A stretch of DNA of 64,000 nucleotides from Parasphingorhabdus halotolerans (GTDB lineage Bacteria; Pseudomonadota; Alphaproteobacteria; Sphingomonadales; Sphingomonadaceae): assembly GCF_012516475.1 (NCBI RefSeq), contig NZ_CP051217.1:434001-498000 (forward strand). Reading direction: 5' to 3'. The position numbers were made by a program, and so were the translations under genes. Shown piece after piece: positions 1 to 8,846 of this stretch (the stretch's first letter is position 1; the number at the start of each line of letters is the position of its first letter). The notes beneath the pieces are model-generated. The model did no database searches. It was not told where the DNA came from and saw only the letters and a list, made by a program, of their open reading frames with translations.

Positions 1-806
1 AAACCCCAGTTCATGAATTTGACGCTCTCCGTGATCCGGCCGCCATAGCTGTCGAGGCCGGCCAAAACTGAAACAAGCCGCCGCCCTTTCTGTTCTGCGG
101 ATCCGGCAAATCCGTAGCCTGCTTCTTCCGTATGCCCCGTTTTTAGGCCATCAGATCCTGCAACCTTGCCAATAAGAGGGTTACGGTTGGGCTGCGTGAT
201 GCCATTCCAGGTGAATTCTTTCTGTCCGTAAAATTCACGATAAAGCTTGGGAAATTTATTGTAGGTTTCAGAACCCAAAGTCCCTAAGTCCCGGGCGGTG
301 ACAACTGTTCGACCCTCATCAGGCCATCCATTGCTGTTGCCAAATCGGCTATTGGTCATGCCGAGGTCATTGGCGCGCTTGTTCATCAGACCAACAAACG
401 CGTCCTCGGTTCCTGCGATGCCTTCTGCCAGCACCACGCAAGCGTCATTTCCCGAAAGCGTGACGATCCCGTGGAGCAAATCGCGGACACTGACCATATC
501 ACCGACCGGCAGGAACATCGTCGATCCCTGATTATTCCATTTCTTCCAAGTTTCTTCGTCTACGCGAAACTTGTCATCCAGTTTGAGCTTGCCTTTATCG
601 ATCAGATCAAACGCAACATAGACAGTCATCATTTTTGCCATGGAGGCAGGCGGGATTTTTCTGTCTGCATTTTTCTCAAACAGAACCGCGCCGGATGACA
701 AATCCTTGATATAGGCAATCGGAGCTTCGGTTTCATATTTGGGTGCAGCGATCAGCGCGGTAGACATTGCCGCAATTGGCAGAGCGATCCATTTGATTTT
801 GTTCAT
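1..806 (-). CDS. D-alanyl-D-alanine carboxypeptidase (PBP5/6 type), C-terminus outside window
   Basis: Periplasmic serine DD-peptidase that trims the terminal D-Ala from peptidoglycan stem peptides. About 268 residues are visible, starting at the ATG complementary to 804-806, followed by a short hydrophobic signal peptide. The three signature motifs of penicillin-binding peptidase family S11 are present: SMAK with catalytic Ser55 and Lys58, SGN at 118-120, and KTG at 222-224 (GLKTGHT). The gene runs off the left edge, so the C-terminal membrane anchor expected in this family cannot be checked. It lies just downstream of rlpA and mltB on the same strand, giving a cell-wall remodelling cluster. 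The family assignment is firm; which dac paralogue it is cannot be told. Confidence 0.93.
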   Translation of the reverse strand, partial: MNKIKWIALPIAAMSTALIAAPKYETEAPIAYIKDLSSGAVLFEKNADRKIPPASMAKMMTVYVAFDLIDKGKLKLDDKFRVDEETWKKWNNQGSTMFLPVGDMVSVRDLLHGIVTLSGNDACVVLAEGIAGTEDAFVGLMNKRANDLGMTNSRFGNSNGWPDEGRTVVTARDLGTLGSETYNKFPKLYREFYGQKEFTWNGITQPNRNPLIGKVAGSDGLKTGHTEEAGYGFAGSAEQKGRRLVSVLAGLDSYGGRITESVKFMNWG

Positions 807-843
807 TAAAGTCCCGGTTTCCTGAAAGTGTTGTAGCTGTCGG

Positions 844-1830
844 CTATTGGTCGCCGCGCAAGATTTGAGCGCCGCTATAGCCGCGACCCTTTGCTTGTGC
901 GAGTCCTGCTTCTGCTTCTTTCGTGCTATCATAAGGCCCATAGCGCACGCGCCATATTTTGCGGGTCCCATCCGGCATCACTCTGGCGCCAATTTTTTTG
1001 GCCATGGCATTGGCCCGGCTTTTGTCGCTAAACGCTGCAACTTGTACAACATAAGTACCGGGGCCGGCGCCAACATAATTGTTACCGACGCTGTTTTCAG
1101 CAATAGCGGGGCGACCGACACCGGCGCCCTCCACTATAAAACGGCCTTGCCTGTTGCCAGAGGCTGGCTGGCGCGGTGGTGGCGAGGCTACAGGCGCAGA
1201 GGCTTGGCGGACAGCCGCTGCGGGCCTTGGTAATTTTGCGAGATTATTACGCAATATCGACAGCAACGAATCCGGCGTTGCAATCCGTTCTGATGCAGCG
1301 CCACCTGCCCGCAAAACCTCGCGTTCCTGTTCATTAGGATTAACCTTGCGAACACGAATGCCGGCAACGCCTTGCTGATCGATACCAAGCTGCTTGGCGG
1401 CACCATGTGACAAATCAAGTATGCGATCATTGGCAAACGGTCCGCGATCATTCACCCTGACCAATATGGTGCGACCAGTATCCAGAGCGGTGACCTCAAC
1501 ATAAGTTGGAAGAGGCAAGGTTTTATGAGCGGCCGTAATGCCTTCCGGATTAAACGCTTCACCATTGGCTGTGGAATTACCCGACAACTCCTGACCATAC
1601 CAGCTCGCATAACCGACTTCATCATAGCTGCTTACATCCTGCGGCGTGTAGGTTGTACCGGCGACTTGATAAGGCTCTCCGATTTTCTGTGGAAAGTCAG
1701 CCACCGTCCCATATGTTTGTGCCGGTGGACGGCGAGTGTCGACATTATCATTCACACCGTCAACAGTGCCACAACTGGCAAGCAACAGAGATGCTGAGCC
1801 TGCCGATAATAGTTTAACTGCGTATTTCAT
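844..1830 (-). CDS. rlpA: RlpA-like septal ring lytic transglycosylase lipoprotein with SPOR domain
   Basis: Predicted outer-membrane lipoprotein that acts on denuded (peptide-stripped) glycan strands at the septum. The 328-residue product begins with a lipoprotein signal ending in LLLASC (Cys20). A double-psi beta-barrel RlpA domain spans about residues 70-160 (GYASWYGQELSG, then VRVNDRGPF), followed by an Ala/Pro-rich linker. A C-terminal SPOR domain starts near residue 258 (GTYVVQVAAFSDKSRA) and would bind septal peptidoglycan. The start overlaps the end of mltB by 17 bp, so the two are probably cotranscribed and translationally coupled; the DD-carboxypeptidase follows 37 bp downstream. 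Length and domain order are normal for the family. Confidence 0.93.
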   Translation of the reverse strand: MKYAVKLLSAGSASLLLASCGTVDGVNDNVDTRRPPAQTYGTVADFPQKIGEPYQVAGTTYTPQDVSSYDEVGYASWYGQELSGNSTANGEAFNPEGITAAHKTLPLPTYVEVTALDTGRTILVRVNDRGPFANDRILDLSHGAAKQLGIDQQGVAGIRVRKVNPNEQEREVLRAGGAASERIATPDSLLSILRNNLAKLPRPAAAVRQASAPVASPPPRQPASGNRQGRFIVEGAGVGRPAIAENSVGNNYVGAGPGTYVVQVAAFSDKSRANAMAKKIGARVMPDGTRKIWRVRYGPYDSTKEAEAGLAQAKGRGYSGAQILRGDQ

Positions 1831-2854
1831 CGGCCAATAACCCCACTGCTAACCCGTAAAAATTTGAGCAATTATAATCCAGTATTGCCCTGTAATTGCT
1901 CGTCAAGAGATAGGCTGTATTCCCCTGCCCATCCGGTTCAAGCAATGTTGCAAGGCTACTGTCGCCAAGTTGTCTCCCTGTTGCGGGTACAACGCCCAGC
2001 GCTCTCCATTCGGCCATTGTTTTCCATTGACTATGGCGCTCATGAACACGCGGACAGCGGGTCGCCTTGGTTTTATTCCTGATTGCGTCGCGATCAAGAG
2101 ATGATGGCACGCGAACCGCAACGCCCCATGTTTCGCCGCGCCGCCATCCGGCATTGACAAAATAATTGGCTATCGATGCTACTGCATCATATTCATTATT
2201 CCAAATGTCTGCATAACCGTCGCCGCTGCCATCCTTGGCCAGCTTGATATAGACAGAGGGCAAAAATTGCGGTTTCCCCATTGCCCCTGCCCAACTTCCC
2301 GTCATGGCTGACTCGGATACGCCATTGTCAATCATCTTCAGCGCCGCCAACAGTTCTCCCTCAAACAACGCCCGTCGCCGACCTTCGTAAGCCAGTGTCG
2401 CCAGTGATCGCGGGATATCGAAATCGCCGGTATAGCTGCCGTAATTCGTTTCCTTGCCGTAAATCGCCATGATGATGTGGCCCGGCACACCTGTTTCGCG
2501 CTCAACATCAACCAGCTTCGTTAGCAGCCGCTGATAGGCTTTTTTTCCGTTTTGAATGCGTTCTGTCGTAATATGCCGGCGCTGATAAGGCGCAAATGGC
2601 GGGATTGCTGAATTGGGCGCACCGCCAGGCTGGGATTGATCAAGCTGGATCACGCGCGGATTATAAGTCAGACTTGGAAGTATACGGTCGAGCGTTCGTG
2701 CACTCACCCCCTGCTGTAAAGATTTTTGACGAACCTCCTGAAGATAGCCCTGAAAGCCAGAACTGGATTGCGCAATCGCGCTTCCGTGATCGGAAGCGGA
2801 GGGCACGGCAAAAAATGCAATAGCACTACAAGCAATTGCTGTCATAAAACGCAT
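1814..2854 (-). CDS. mltB: Lytic murein transglycosylase, MltB family
   Basis: Peptidoglycan-cleaving transglycosylase. The start at 2854 was preferred over an upstream in-frame codon at 2998 because it has a purine-rich ribosome binding site (AGAAGGG) and begins directly with a secretory signal peptide (MRFMTAIACSAIAFF). The mature part carries the MltB-type catalytic region IYGKETNYGSYTG, whose Glu is the expected catalytic acid, then SWAGAMGKPQFLPS, typical of the SLT_2 domain. The product is 346 residues, normal for the family. It is the first gene of the mltB-rlpA-dac run and overlaps rlpA. No C-terminal peptidoglycan-binding domain is evident. Confidence 0.9.
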   Translation of the reverse strand: MRFMTAIACSAIAFFAVPSASDHGSAIAQSSSGFQGYLQEVRQKSLQQGVSARTLDRILPSLTYNPRVIQLDQSQPGGAPNSAIPPFAPYQRRHITTERIQNGKKAYQRLLTKLVDVERETGVPGHIIMAIYGKETNYGSYTGDFDIPRSLATLAYEGRRRALFEGELLAALKMIDNGVSESAMTGSWAGAMGKPQFLPSVYIKLAKDGSGDGYADIWNNEYDAVASIANYFVNAGWRRGETWGVAVRVPSSLDRDAIRNKTKATRCPRVHERHSQWKTMAEWRALGVVPATGRQLGDSSLATLLEPDGQGNTAYLLTSNYRAILDYNCSNFYGLAVGLLADEIRS

Positions 2855-3064
2855 GGACAAATTTCCCTTCTGAAAAATCGTTGTCGCACAAACTGACTCC
2901 AAGGGGAATCTCCAATTATCGCAGGAGAACAACCGCTCACCTGATAAGGTTACAAGTGGTAGGCAGATTGCGGAGGATAGCCGAAAAATATCGATCAAAC
3001 CCTAACTTCGGCGGAAAAACTTTGCGCTTTTAAAAAGAGGACGCTAGGACGCGTTCGGCTATGC

Positions 3065-3154
3065 GGACAGGTGTCAGAGTGGTCGAATGAACCGGTCTTG
3101 AAAACCGGCGAGGGTGCAAGCTCTCCGTGGGTTCGAATCCCACCCTGTCCGCCA
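3065..3154 (+). tRNA. tRNA-Ser (anticodon UGA)
   Basis: A 90-nt class II tRNA. The 7-bp acceptor stem pairs GGACAGG (3065-3071) with CCTGTCC (3144-3150), followed by discriminator G and an encoded CCA. The anticodon stem CCGGT..ACCGG holds loop CTTGAAA, giving anticodon TGA. A long variable arm (GAGGGTGCAAGCTCTC) and the T-arm GGGTTCGAATCCC follow. The 3' end of this gene is the left boundary of the integrative element: the last 14 nt belong to the 26-bp repeat, so insertion regenerates an intact tRNA gene. Confidence 0.97.
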
Positions 3155-3166
3155 GCTATATCATCC
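3141..3166 (+). repeat. attL, 26-bp direct repeat overlapping tRNA-Ser 3' end
   Basis: Identical in all 26 bases to 36321-36346. It begins CACCCTGTCC within the T/acceptor arm and ends TATCATCC, 12 bp beyond the CCA. The base just left differs (C at 3140, T at 36320), which fixes the left edge of identity. It lies 141 bp upstream of the integrase start. Confidence 0.92.
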
Positions 3167-3257
3167 CTGAAAGTCCCGCATTGTCTTTTAAAGCAATGTA
3201 ATTACTTGGTTTTTTGACTTGCGTGATTTTCAGATGTTCTTATAATGTTCCCCACAA

Positions 3258-3288
3258 TCCCACACCAAGTGTGGGAGCAAGTGTGGGA
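3258..3288. promoter_or_regulatory. Putative integrase arm-type binding repeats (left end)
   Basis: A perfect inverted repeat TCCCACAC-CAA-GTGTGGGA (3258-3276) is followed by another direct copy of GTGTGGGA at 3281-3288, 12 bp after the previous one. A matching pair with the same 12-bp step lies inside the right end (36237-36256). Short repeats near both ends of an integrating element, next to the integrase gene, are what integrase arm sites look like; they could also be an operator for the integrase promoter. Function is inferred from position only. Confidence 0.5.
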
Positions 3289-3307
3289 GTAGAATGGATG
3301 GTATGGA

Positions 3308-4459
3308 ATGACGAAGCTAACGGTAATGAAAATCCGCAACTTGAAAGAGCCTGGACGCTATGGCGACGGAGATGGCCTGATTCTCAATCTTACGGCTCCC
3401 GGCAAGGGCTATTGGTTGATACGCACACAGATTAACGGAAGAAGAAGGGACATTGGACTTGGTTCGATATCTCTGGTGACGCTTGCCGAAGCGCGCGATG
3501 CCGTACATCAGGTTCGAAAAGACATTCAAAACGGTCTTGATCCTGTCGCCGAGCGCCAAAAGGCAAAGCGGGTCATTCCTACATTCAAGGATGCGGCGAT
3601 CCTCGTCCATAAGGAACATCGCAAAGGCTGGAAGAACGGCAAGCATCAAAAGCAGTGGATCAGGACGCTGGAAAGATATGTGTTTCCCAAGATTGGAAAC
3701 CGTTTGGTCAATGATATTGAAGGCCCGGTCATTTGCGATGTGCTGTCGCCGATCTGGCTCGAAAAACCGGAAACAGCACGAAGGGTCAAACAGCGAATTG
3801 GGGTGGTTTTGGACTGGTCCTACGCCAATGGTTTTCGTACTTCGGAAGCGCCGTTGCGCTCCATCAGTCGCGGTCTTCCCAAGCAACCAAAAAAGGACGG
3901 TCATTTCGCGGCAATGCCCTATGCGGAGGTGCCTGCTTTTATCAGTCATCTGCGTTCCAAAGAAAATGTTAGCCGCCTCGCGCTGGAGTTTCTGATCCTC
4001 ACGGCAACCCGTTCCGGTGAAGTACGCGGAGCAAAGATGGATGAAATTGATCTCGGCAATCGACTGTGGACAATTCCTGCACAGCGAATGAAAATGGGCA
4101 AGACGCATGCCATCCCGCTGACCGATAGCACATTGGATGTTTTGCAGCGTGTGCAGCCCTATTTCGCACCGGTCAGCAATCTGATCTTTCCGGGCAAAAA
4201 TGTGAAGCGACCATTGTCGGACATGACGCTACTAAAGGTGCTACGTGTGGCTGATCTACCTTATACAGTTCACGGCTTCCGGTCCTCGTTCCGCGACTGG
4301 GCAGCAGAACAGACCAGCTATCCCGGAGAGGTTGCGGAGGCGGCGCTCGCTCATGCGGTGACTAACAAGGTTGAAGCAGCATATCGCCGTACTAATTACC
4401 TTGAAAAGAGGCGTGATCTGATGCGCGATTGGGAGCAATTTTGTTTGGGAACGGCCTGA
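3308..4459 (+). CDS. Site-specific tyrosine integrase, P4 type
   Basis: Catalyses integration and excision of the island at tRNA-Ser. The 383-residue product has an N-terminal DUF4102-like arm-binding domain (KIRNLKEPGRYGDGDGLILNL, about 8-85), a central SAM-like domain and a C-terminal catalytic domain. Catalytic residues are visible: Arg235 in TATRSGEVRG, Lys in the MKMGKTHAIPL strand, His322 and Arg325 in VHGFRSSFRDW, His349 in ALAHA, and nucleophile Tyr359 in VEAAYRRTNYLEKRR. It is intact and of normal length. It lies 154 bp past the tRNA, reading into the element. Repeats that may bind it lie just upstream. Confidence 0.95.
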   Translation: MTKLTVMKIRNLKEPGRYGDGDGLILNLTAPGKGYWLIRTQINGRRRDIGLGSISLVTLAEARDAVHQVRKDIQNGLDPVAERQKAKRVIPTFKDAAILVHKEHRKGWKNGKHQKQWIRTLERYVFPKIGNRLVNDIEGPVICDVLSPIWLEKPETARRVKQRIGVVLDWSYANGFRTSEAPLRSISRGLPKQPKKDGHFAAMPYAEVPAFISHLRSKENVSRLALEFLILTATRSGEVRGAKMDEIDLGNRLWTIPAQRMKMGKTHAIPLTDSTLDVLQRVQPYFAPVSNLIFPGKNVKRPLSDMTLLKVLRVADLPYTVHGFRSSFRDWAAEQTSYPGEVAEAALAHAVTNKVEAAYRRTNYLEKRRDLMRDWEQFCLGTA

Positions 4460-4500
4460 TGGTAGTCTGATACCGGAGTCCACTGCGGCATATCGGCTTT

Positions 4501-7380
4501 CTATAGACTCATTCCAAAATCGATAGACTTGCTGATCTCTATTTCAGGTTCGCGGCGTTTTTCTGCTTTGGCGGTATCGTTTCCTGCAACCTCAAGCGCA
4601 GACGTTTTCTCGCCTGTTTCCAGGGACAGCTTATGCGTTACACGATCTTTTTGATCAACAACGAGCGTCAAAGTATCCCGCACCCGCGTAATTGACACTA
4701 AAAAGTTCTGCTGGGTGAGCAGTTTCGTATCCTGCGCTTCCATAACCACAATGGCTTTGTCTGCGGTCAGACCCTGCGCCATATGGGCGTTAAGAGCGTA
4801 GGCCAGATCAATCCGCTTCAACATCGGATCGCCATGCGGCAAGGTCAGGCGTGTTCCGGTGGAAGTTTCAACCTCGACGCCTGTCTTGGTAATTCCGGTA
4901 ACAATGGCGCGATCCGCATTGAGCAATCCGCGCTCGTGATCATTGGCCGTCCAGCGTATCTTGTCATTCTCGTGGATCATCTTCTCTTTTGGTTCATAAA
5001 GCGCAATCCGGTTATCACCCTTGTTCTGGACGGACGCAGGCTTGAACTTCCGCTCCCTTCCGTCATCCCCGCGCAATATGACCCGGTCTCTCCAGTCAGT
5101 ACGAGTTACTGTATGTAAACCACGTGGTAGTTTCTGGGTTCGGATGCTTTTGACAAATTCCACCACATGCCCCGGCTTATACTCATGTGAATAGCGCAAT
5201 TGCTCGTCGGTCAAATTGATCCGGTCCAGCGCGCTCAATGTAACGCTGCTTTTCCCAAGACGGCCATCTGCCAACAATCCCTTCTGCACTTCCAGATTCA
5301 CGCCATCCCGTAATCGCCGCCCTGACGCGAAGATCGCAGTGCGGTCCCGTTCTTCCTTGGGCAGCGATAGCCATTGTTCGGCCCCGGCAACAGCAGCGCC
5401 TTTGTCGGTTTCTACAATATTTCCGCCCAGCGCTTTCATAGCTTTATCAACCTCGCCGCGCTGTGCCGCATTGGCTGCTGCTCGGACCATATCCGTCCGT
5501 GCACGGATATTCTCGTCCATATGGGCGGTGGAGATGCCCGATTTCTGGACAAGATCGAACGGCTTGCCAGCATCGACCGCGCCAAGCTGCTTTTTATCGC
5601 CAACAAAGACCAGGCGATCAATCTCAATCTTGTTGGCAATCTCAATCAATTTAAGCTGATCATGATTGGGGAGCATGGATGCCTCGTCCACCAGAATGAC
5701 GCTGTCTTTTAACGTGGCCTTGGCTTCTTCAATAACTTTGGGGCTGGCCGTATCTTCTGTCACCGGCGCATATTCTTTCAGGAAGCGATAAACAGTCTGC
5801 GCTTCGATATGGAGATCACGCTTCAGCATCTGCACCAGCGTGTTCTGGACCGCCAGACCAATGACCTGCCGACCATCCTGTTCCAGCAATCTTGCCGCCG
5901 GTTCCAGCAATGTCGATTTGCCCGCGCCCGCAACACCCTGAATAACAATGGTGCGGTCAGATGATCCCAACAGCAACCGGCCTGCGCTTTCCTGGCCTGG
6001 ATTGAGTTTAATACCGGATTTGTCACTGGCAAGAGTTTGGAGGTGCTCAGCTGTGATATCAGCATTCAGGATCGGATTGGTTGCTGATCTACCAAGGTCA
6101 ACACCGTCCAATATGCGCTGCTCAATCTTAATAGCCCCCTTCGTAGTCATCATCGTGGAGGCACGATCGTGGCCGACCACGAGATCCTTGTTTTGCACCT
6201 GCCGTTGAACAGCTTGTTCCACCTGCCCAATGGTCGTGGGCAGTCCGGTATCCAGCGCGGCTTTCAATACATCCGTTCGCGCAAAGCCTGCCTCTCGCTG
6301 CTCCAGGTGGCGGATCGCCGACGCCACCGCACAAGCGGCGGCGATCTGGGACGGTGATTTGTCCGGAAACGACTTAGGTAGATACGGATCGGATAATCTC
6401 AATCCAAGGCTTTCAGCAAAACTATTTGCAAGATCACGGGCATACCCAACAACCCCTTTCAGGCTTTTATGCCAGCGCTCCGCCAATCCCGGTTCATGCT
6501 CTGCGCGTTGTTTGGCCGCATCTAATACTCCGGGCAAATCGAGGCCAACCTCTCTCGCTGTTTCTTTCCAGCTTTCATACAGTGCAGCGCGATCCTCAAC
6601 CGGCGCTTTGTCCTCGCGCGTCATCAAGGTTGCCGCCTGAAAAGCTTCTGGCGAACGCGAACTGAGCTGACTCACTTTTTCCAATATCTGCTGGCGGCGC
6701 GTGCTAAATGCCATGATCGCATTGCGGGTAAAACCCGCCGCTTCAAAATTGCCATGTTTGGACCGATCACCGACCTCATAACCAAGTTTTTCGATCTTCT
6801 CGCGGAACGCGGCCATCGTCATGCTGTTGAACAAGGTGTTCAAGGACCACAGCTTGTCATTGCGTAGCGCCCGCCATTCGCCATCGGGCATCTGGGTGAC
6901 ATTGGCGACAACCGCATGAACATGGGCCTGGGGTTCCTGTGCTCGGCTTGTGTCATGCTCGAACAGGCCGATGGCGAGATTGCCAGTGGGAACCAGTTTC
7001 TCATGCCCGTCTATCTGGATACGCGCCTGCGCCGCGTTCTGCTCTGCCCAGGCAAGGGTCGATTTGACCGACTCGGTGTAGGCTTCAACAATCCGTTTAT
7101 CACCGCCAACCAGCGCAATCAGCGACCAGCTTTTGGGCATCGAAAAGGCCAAATCAATCCCGGCCCTGTGAATGCCTTCCCGGCCCACCCGGCCGCCATC
7201 CGGAAGCTCACCTTTGAGCAATGCTTCAAACTGCGCGGCATCTATTTTGCCGGTCAAACCGAGCTCTTCAGCGCCCTTGCCAAACCATTCTCCAGAAGCC
7301 TGATCCTTGGTGTAATAATTATCCGCTGCAAAATAATTTGCAGCGCCGCCAGCTGATCGAACCGATGCTACGGAAAGCAC
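4501..7380 (-). CDS. MobF-family conjugative relaxase-helicase (TrwC/TraI/TraA-like)
   Basis: Nicks and unwinds DNA at oriT during conjugative transfer. The N-terminal TrwC relaxase domain (about 1-300) has candidate nucleophile tyrosines at 16 and 22-23 and the metal-binding histidine triad His142, His153 and His155 (HDTSR, then QAHVHAVVAN). The C-terminal superfamily I helicase has Walker A GVAGAGKST at about 482-490 and Walker B VILVDEASM, ending in a UvrD-like C-terminal region (YALNAHMAQGLTADKAIVV). The 959-residue length is normal and both enzyme halves look intact. It starts at a GTG that overlaps the TAG of the upstream membrane-protein gene, implying translational coupling. No secretion-channel genes accompany it. 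Confidence 0.92.
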   Translation of the reverse strand: MLSVASVRSAGGAANYFAADNYYTKDQASGEWFGKGAEELGLTGKIDAAQFEALLKGELPDGGRVGREGIHRAGIDLAFSMPKSWSLIALVGGDKRIVEAYTESVKSTLAWAEQNAAQARIQIDGHEKLVPTGNLAIGLFEHDTSRAQEPQAHVHAVVANVTQMPDGEWRALRNDKLWSLNTLFNSMTMAAFREKIEKLGYEVGDRSKHGNFEAAGFTRNAIMAFSTRRQQILEKVSQLSSRSPEAFQAATLMTREDKAPVEDRAALYESWKETAREVGLDLPGVLDAAKQRAEHEPGLAERWHKSLKGVVGYARDLANSFAESLGLRLSDPYLPKSFPDKSPSQIAAACAVASAIRHLEQREAGFARTDVLKAALDTGLPTTIGQVEQAVQRQVQNKDLVVGHDRASTMMTTKGAIKIEQRILDGVDLGRSATNPILNADITAEHLQTLASDKSGIKLNPGQESAGRLLLGSSDRTIVIQGVAGAGKSTLLEPAARLLEQDGRQVIGLAVQNTLVQMLKRDLHIEAQTVYRFLKEYAPVTEDTASPKVIEEAKATLKDSVILVDEASMLPNHDQLKLIEIANKIEIDRLVFVGDKKQLGAVDAGKPFDLVQKSGISTAHMDENIRARTDMVRAAANAAQRGEVDKAMKALGGNIVETDKGAAVAGAEQWLSLPKEERDRTAIFASGRRLRDGVNLEVQKGLLADGRLGKSSVTLSALDRINLTDEQLRYSHEYKPGHVVEFVKSIRTQKLPRGLHTVTRTDWRDRVILRGDDGRERKFKPASVQNKGDNRIALYEPKEKMIHENDKIRWTANDHERGLLNADRAIVTGITKTGVEVETSTGTRLTLPHGDPMLKRIDLAYALNAHMAQGLTADKAIVVMEAQDTKLLTQQNFLVSITRVRDTLTLVVDQKDRVTHKLSLETGEKTSALEVAGNDTAKAEKRREPEIEISKSIDFGMSL

Positions 7381-8072
7381 TAATCATCGTCCCGGTAGAT
7401 GCGGCCCGGCAAGCGAAGCGGTTTGGCAATGGGTGGTTCTTCGGGCGGCGGTTCCGGGCTCGAATCTTCGTCTTCAGGTTCGTCAAGCAGTTCGGTAAGC
7501 AACTCTACTTGCGGCGATGCAAATTCGTTTGTGACATCCGTTTCAAGAGTTTCAATCGGCGGCGTGGGGGCTGGTTTTGGCTTTTCCCAACGCAATCGTT
7601 CTCGTTCTTTCTCAAGTGCGACTTGGCGATCAATTTCATCGAGCGCCTGTTGTCGTTTTTGTGCCGATTTCTCAATATATTTGTTCGCTAACGATAGCGT
7701 CACGGCTAAGGCAGTATAGAAAAATGCCATGCCAATGCCGCTCAAAATGGCGTCACAAAATCGCGCCCATGAACCGGTAAAATAATGATGTTCTGTGATC
7801 CCCAGGCGCGTAACATCGACGCTGCCGTCGGGGGAACTTACGCTGATATTTCCAACCGGATCAAGCCCGATAAACATCGATATATGTGCCCTCAGATATA
7901 GCAGCACAAAATAATATTGCTGCTCACTCATTCGCTCGGACAATTGCCAGTTGATGCAAGCTGCAACGAGCATCAACACTGCCCACTGACTAACTTTCTT
8001 CTGGAGAAAGTCCGGAAGATATTGGGAGAACCGGCCCTGCCGGGAATTTACTTCCCAGGGATCATAGCTCAT
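7380..8072 (-). CDS. Membrane protein of the mobilization module, function unknown
   Basis: A 230-residue protein between the ribbon-helix-helix-like gene and the relaxase. The chosen ATG (8072) overlaps the end of the upstream gene by 11 bp; the reading frame stays open upstream, but a longer product would run deep into that gene. Two membrane segments are visible: one near residues 28-45 (WAVLMLVAACINWQL) and one near 110-130 (IGMAFFYTALAVTLSLANKYI). A charged, probably coiled-coil stretch (KRQQALDEIDRQVALEKERERL) and a Pro/Glu-rich tail follow. No ATPase motif is present, so it is not an intact coupling protein. It may resemble the membrane region of one, or anchor the relaxosome. I do not recognise a family. 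Confidence 0.7.
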   Translation of the reverse strand: MSYDPWEVNSRQGRFSQYLPDFLQKKVSQWAVLMLVAACINWQLSERMSEQQYYFVLLYLRAHISMFIGLDPVGNISVSSPDGSVDVTRLGITEHHYFTGSWARFCDAILSGIGMAFFYTALAVTLSLANKYIEKSAQKRQQALDEIDRQVALEKERERLRWEKPKPAPTPPIETLETDVTNEFASPQVELLTELLDEPEDEDSSPEPPPEEPPIAKPLRLPGRIYRDDD

Positions 8073-8352
8073 GAGAAAAGCCCTCGGATATTTCCTCATT
8101 CCACGCTGCCACAATCCGGTTGCGTAATGTCTTGTCGGGATGAGCTTCGAGCAATCCATCGAGCGCGCGGGCGATGAAAAGCAGATTGCGTTCGGTTTCG
8201 GCAGGCGGAAGCAAGGTCGCGCCATCCAGTTCCGATGTAACAAGTTTACGCAGCAATCCGGTCACGGTCATATGCCGGGATTTAGCGTGGGCTTGGAATT
8301 GTTCAAAAATATCCTCGCTGACATAACAGGCAAGGTGATAGCGTTGGGGCAT
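8062..8352 (-). CDS. Small ribbon-helix-helix-like DNA-binding protein of the mobilization module
   Basis: A 96-residue protein starting at the ATG at 8352, which has a GGAG ribosome binding site. The N-terminal part (RYHLACYVSEDIFEQFQAHA, then SRHMTVTGLLRKLV) has the strand-helix-helix character of CopG/Arc-type or MobC-like proteins. It is first in a three-gene unit (this gene, membrane protein, relaxase) with overlapping ends, so a relaxosome accessory or autoregulator role is likely. Two perfect 13-bp palindromes about 110-145 bp upstream (8464-8495) are obvious candidate binding sites. Function is inferred from fold character and context. Confidence 0.65.
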   Translation of the reverse strand: MPQRYHLACYVSEDIFEQFQAHAKSRHMTVTGLLRKLVTSELDGATLLPPAETERNLLFIARALDGLLEAHPDKTLRNRIVAAWNEEISEGFSHEL

Positions 8353-8463
8353 GAAAGATAATCTCCGTATATTCTCATCCCCTCGAAAGCAGAACATACA
8401 AAGAACATGAGGCTGTAGGAAAGTGGATATTTGCTAGGTTATTCAAACCCTTGCCATCAATGA

Positions 8464-8495
8464 TCACCAATGGTGACCATGCTGACCAATGGTCA
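8464..8495. promoter_or_regulatory. Twin palindromes upstream of the mobilization operon (operator or part of oriT)
   Basis: Two perfect 13-bp inverted repeats, TCACCAATGGTGA (8464-8476) and TGACCAATGGTCA (8483-8495), lie with centres 19 bp apart. They differ only in the second and twelfth positions. They sit between the divergent-side SSB gene and the start of the ribbon-helix-helix-like gene, the usual place for relaxosome-protein operators and for oriT. Confidence 0.55.
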
Positions 8496-8676
8496 TAAAA
8501 GCCGCAAAGGAGTGATTCGAAATATTTTATTGAATATCAATGATTTAACTTCCGGAAACCGACCGTTCCACGGGTAAGGTGTGCTCTCCCGTTCCCGATG
8601 CATGGCGTTAGAACCAGTTCACAGGCTCGTACTCTCAACGATATATTTGAAGCTAATGATCGAAAGAAAACCTGTA

Positions 8677-8695
8677 TCTGGTCGGGCAGACCAGA
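8677..8695. other. Hairpin TCTGGTC-N5-GACCAGA, candidate oriT element
   Basis: A perfect 7-bp inverted repeat with a 5-nt GGGCA loop lies in the non-coding stretch between the SSB and mobilization genes. oriT regions of relaxase systems usually carry such a hairpin next to the nick site, and no other stretch in the element is as well placed. The nick site itself cannot be identified by eye. Confidence 0.35.
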
Positions 8696-8726
8696 CACTC
8701 GTCAGTATTGCCCAATAGGCCTAACA

Positions 8727-8762
8727 GAAAAAAAGGCCCGGCAGCGAACGCTACCGGGCCTT
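8727..8762 (-). terminator. Rho-independent terminator downstream of ssb
   Basis: On the minus strand, AAGGCCCGG and CCGGGCCTT form a 9-bp GC-rich stem around a 12-nt loop, followed by seven T residues. It lies about 25 bp after the outer stop codon of the SSB reading frame, where transcription of ssb should end. Confidence 0.85.
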
Positions 8763-8846
8763 GAGATATCGTAATGTTGATTGCGATTAGTCGGTGGATT
8801 TTGCTTTCGCTTTGGAGAGAAAATCAACCTGCTCGGCGGTGATCTC

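Noticed and set aside
3214-3435. A 73-codon frame overlapping the integrase start
   Set aside because: It reads through the repeat array and into the integrase gene in another frame; the integrase frame is conserved.
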